Assembly (NCBI RefSeq): GCF_029227915.1
Contig: NC_079887.1
Span: forward strand, 6,696,001 to 6,760,000
DNA: 64,000 nt
Origin: Hydractinia symbiolongicarpus
Taxonomy: Eukaryota; Cnidaria; Hydrozoa; Anthoathecata; Hydractiniidae
Reading direction: 5' to 3'
The first letter of the stretch is position 1, and every line of letters starts with the position of its first letter. Made by a program: the position numbers and the translations under genes. The notes under the pieces were generated by a model that saw nothing but the letters and a program-made list of their open reading frames with translations, was not told the origin of the DNA and ran no database searches. This document shows positions 60,901 through 64,000 of the stretch, piece by piece.

Positions 60901-63502
60901 GCTGGCGTACCATCAATGCACATCTGTATCGATTTCATTCCAGAGTTGATCAATCAACCTCACTTGCAGAAACAGGTTTGTAGGCTTTGAGTATGAATCA
61001 CGAAGGGTGTGTTCGGCCACAGTGGGCACAATACACGTCTCCCTAATTTGAACAGACAAGCGAGCAGAAAATGTTTTTGAAAGAGGGGATGCTTGAATGT
61101 TTACTGTTTCCTCATGAAAAGAAAACACTAAAACACCGTTTTGGGGTGCCCCTGAGTATCCAACTTTAAGAAATGGGGAAGGAATTTTTTGAACACAATT
61201 TTAAGCTAAATTTATCTCAATAGATATTATGCATACGATTGTACTTATACATTAGGATTGTACATATACATAATAACAAACTTTTTTACGACTTCTTTAA
61301 GCATTTGGAAGATTTATTTATCAGATGGCAATGATGTGGAAGAGAATGGTTGACTGAAGAATAAATGTAGAAGGCAATTTATCGTGATGGTTTTTAGGAT
61401 CTGTATCGCACCATTTATCGATTAAAGCATTTTTGCTTCTTTTTTTAGCTTTTTGCAGTCCAACTAATTTCACACTTAGCTGTACAATATCCTATTCCGA
61501 AGTCATACTCTATGTGTAACTACGTTCTGCAACGAATGAGCGATTTGCTTGCTGCGTTACCAGTTGTGAAGAGAAATCAGTATTTCATCCCTGCTACAGA
61601 ATGTCTGGTTCGTATTTGCAAAGCATTTCCACCGTTACGTGAAGAAGTGACAAGCTTGTTGTTAAAACTTGGAAAAATATCTTTATCTCAAATGAAAAAG
61701 TCTTCAGGTGCAGGTATGTGTTATTTGAATCTTTGTTTTACAATTTCTCCTGATTTTAAGATGTATTAGCCCTATTCTCTTTATATTGCAGTTTGCCAGC
61801 TGAACAAATTATTCAAGCATTACATGTTTTTTTTTTTTTATAAGAATAACATTTCAAAGCATCCATAGGCCTAAATTTGGTCATTTTTAGGCATATGATA
61901 AGCATTATGTAGAGCGTGAGAAAATGTTGTTTCGTAAGCATTTTTTTTCATTCACAATAACTTAACTAGATGGCCTAAGAAAGTTTTAAATATATACAGA
62001 CGGCCTTACAACTGATAAATGGCTTTGTTTTATCTTTTTGAGGATAACACAGACAACATAACCTTACAAGTATAACACTGTCCTTGTTAAAATAGTTGAT
62101 AGAGGCCTAATCTTGCTCTGTCAAGTTAATTCCACAAAGAAGAACCTTGAACCTATTTTCTTAGAGAAGAGAGCAAATTTAGAGCTACTAAAAATTATTC
62201 AAGGAGTGATAAACCTACAATACTAATATGAACCTGAAAAGACAAATCAAAAAAATAAAAAAAATTGTGATTACTAAGTACACTGGGTTGAGCCAAAAAT
62301 ATGTTTATTATAAATGTATACTAAACGCAATGGTTAAAGCATATTAGAAGGGGAGTTTGACAATAATAACGATACATGGCTGGACACCACATCATCTCTG
62401 TGTGGATAGCTAGCTATAACATCCTATACATAATATCTACCTAGTAGGATGAAAAGCTGGGTAACTTTTTTAGGAAAATAATTATATACCTTGAACCTAT
62501 TTTCTTAGAGAAGAGAGCAAATTTATTTATAGTATAGAATATATAAGCTTTTTGTAGGAGTAAGAAACAAGAAGTTTGTTAGCTAGCTAGCTATAGCTAC
62601 CCAACATTAAAGTTGCCATAATTACACACTTAATATCAATAAATATTCATAATTTTTGTCACACTACCACTACTATTACCCTCAATATACTTTTATCCAC
62701 TACGATCCTTTCAATATGGCAGTTGAAAATTATAAAACCAACATTTGTTGATAGCTAAGGTCAGGACAGCTAGTAAACAACTTTGCGTCCTGTACTTTAT
62801 CTAAAATAACCTCGTTTTCATGCAATGTTTTGATTTTTTGCCACCACGGCTAATCATGAAAAGGCGATATTGAAATGGGTCTATTACACACCGATAACCC
62901 GTAACCTTTTAGCTACATAGATATGTTTTTAGAAAGGGTAACCTAACGACAATGTACCACTAAATAAATTTAGAAAATCTCCGTTTAAGCTCGAACTTTT
63001 CGTTACTCCTAGCATGAAGTTAAAAATATTTTTTTTCTACCTTCATGCTCCTTGGTTACTCGGATACCATTTTAGGTTTACAAACAGATAGAATTGTGTC
63101 ATTGTAATACAGATCGACCATTCGGCAAATTAAACGATCAAATCAAGTGTTTTTCAAACCGTGTAAATTATTGTTTGTAGATTATTATCGTAAGTTTTTT
63201 TTTTAGTTACATCAACTATTAAATTACGCGAAGAAAAAGTTGAAGAAAATAAAGAAGAGAAAGAAGAAGAAGATTTTGAAATGGATGTTGATAATTTTGA
63301 AAGTAACCAACCCAAAAAACTTGAAATCAAAACAGTATTGGATGATAACCCAGCATACAGTCGGGATACCTTTTCGGAATCATGTTCAAGCATAAAATTA
63401 TTTCATGCTACTGAAAAGGCATTTGAACTGATCACTGATCTAACGCTACGTGAAAAGTTAGTCTCTCTGAATGGCGATAAATTACCGGCAAACGAGACGT
63501 AA
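51909..63502 (+). CDS. INTS2: Integrator complex subunit 2
   Basis: Seventeen exons join in phase to 1189 residues, close to the ~1200 of vertebrate INTS2: 51909-52346, 52441-52543, 52672-52785, 53313-53504, 53901-54001, 54531-54636, 54925-55153, 55802-56045, 56141-56275, 56992-57271, 58533-58793, 59020-59221, 59419-59663, 59835-59971, 60754-60975, 61449-61713, 63207-63502. INTS2 is a helical scaffold subunit of the nuclear Integrator complex, which cleaves snRNA 3' ends and attenuates paused RNA polymerase II. Family stretches seen include VLSIDF, KEQRLRQKLG, DPLIVLRCDPRV, RCPPVLEI, GVPSMHICIDFIPELI and CKAFPPL. No catalytic motif is expected. The tail encoded by the last exon is acidic (EEKVEENKEEKEEED). 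The acceptor at 55801, not the earlier one at 55788, keeps exon 8 open. A ttcttag acceptor ends 9 bases before the ATG. Confidence 0.95.
54160..54345 (+). repeat. Pyrimidine-rich TCC/TCA low-complexity tract
   Basis: About 185 bases dominated by tcatca, tcctcc and ccatcc words in INTS2 intron 5. The serine-rich frame across it is an artefact. Confidence 0.85.
57272..58532. other. INTS2 intron 10: nothing defined
   Basis: Longer intron with scattered words such as aagtgggac, attaggac and cattgggac between 58060 and 58480. They could be remnants of a transposon terminus but I cannot define an element. Confidence 0.5.
60014..60180 (+). mobile_element. tRNA-derived SINE-like element
   Basis: tagtgtagtgg (60023-60033) fits the Pol III box A consensus TRGYNNARNNG. 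gatcgaata (60067-60075) fits box B except for its last base. The spacing is tRNA-like. The head tagtgtRgtgggttcgtc is repeated at 60133-60150, suggesting a dimeric or nested copy. An aaaaatataaaaataataa tail follows. It lies in INTS2 intron 14. Confidence 0.6.
61714..63206. other. INTS2 intron 16, last and longest part
   Basis: Holds an exact 38-bp direct repeat (62144-62181 and 62488-62525) and a few agctagct runs. No exon-like or RNA-like sequence seen. Confidence 0.6.
62144..62525 (+). repeat. Exact 38-bp direct repeats 344 bp apart
   Basis: The segment accttgaacctattttctta... is identical at 62144-62181 and 62488-62525. Sequence between the copies is unique and non-coding. It could be a local duplication or the ends of a small element. 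Confidence 0.8.
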
Positions 63503-64000
63503 TGTGTTTATGGAAGATGAGCAATCTCATTGCAATGTGCTGTAATTATCAGATTGTAAATCCGATTTTTTGGGGTTTTAATGTACTGCTCTCTGTGCAC
63601 GATGAACTGGGAGCGTAAAAACAAGTATAAATGGTGTATATAGTTATATATATATATATATTTGTTTATTATATGGTAAGTTACATTTACCATGATAGAA
63701 ATTTTTTCGAATGTACGTCTTCGAATGCGAATTGTGACAATGCAACTTACACAATAGAACATCTTGTTCGAATGTGATTTTGTAAATACTGTTTGTAAAT
63801 TAGCCACGAACAAATATAGTACTTTACCAATTTCTATTTTCTATTTTATCAACTATTACATTGAAGTAAAGTTTTGATACGACCAGACACATCAATGGGG
63901 CGAGGTCAGAACACATAGGAGTGGAGGGGTTTAACTATCAACAAGCAGTTTGAAAGACTTTGTGAACCTTCACAACTTATTCATCTTTTGGTCTTCAAAT
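63503..64000. other. INTS2 3' flank
   Basis: Probably begins with the INTS2 3' UTR. An (AT)n run lies near 63645-63660. I see no canonical AATAAA and no further gene before the window ends. Confidence 0.6.

Overview
The window reads as AT-rich animal nuclear DNA: split genes with GT-AG introns, metazoan tRNAs, LINE retrotransposons, MITE-like hairpins and many minisatellites. The gene families and the repeat types suggest a cnidarian, possibly a hydrozoan; this is an inference, not proven by the sequence. I rebuilt five multi-exon genes by joining exons whose reading phases agree at every junction.

Layout from left to right. (1) 1-9563, minus strand: the first four coding exons of a Slingshot cofilin phosphatase; the rest lies beyond the left edge. 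Its introns hold two plus-strand LINE copies (2275-2725, followed by a large GTG/ATG microsatellite, and 4530-7920). (2) 11687-15143 and 21519-26381, plus strand: two tandem paralogues of all-trans-retinol 13,14-reductase (RETSAT, FAD-dependent, ER membrane) with six identical coding-exon lengths. Different minisatellites lie after the first copy, before the second and after the second. (3) 26382-30796: intergenic, with a 20-copy array of a 14-bp palindrome at about 22-bp spacing (28388-28858) and two tRNA genes, Arg(TCG) and Glu(CTC). (4) 30797-31492, minus: a single-exon protein with the two DNA-binding domains of pogo/CENP-B transposases but no catalytic domain. (5) 34619-48043, minus: a 16-exon mitochondrial Na+/Ca2+ exchanger (NCLX/SLC8B1), with a third LINE copy in intron 2 and a triplicated splice donor at exon 11. 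(6) 51909-63502, plus: a 17-exon Integrator subunit 2 gene (INTS2).

The genes do not form one pathway. They cover actin regulation, retinoid or lipid redox, mitochondrial calcium, and snRNA/mRNA 3'-end processing. The strongest leads are the palindrome array, the exon-5-limited similarity between the RETSAT paralogues (likely gene conversion), the stand-alone pogo/CENP-B DNA-binding protein, and AG acceptors 2-14 bases upstream of the start codon in five of the six genes, which fits 5'-UTR introns or spliced-leader trans-splicing.
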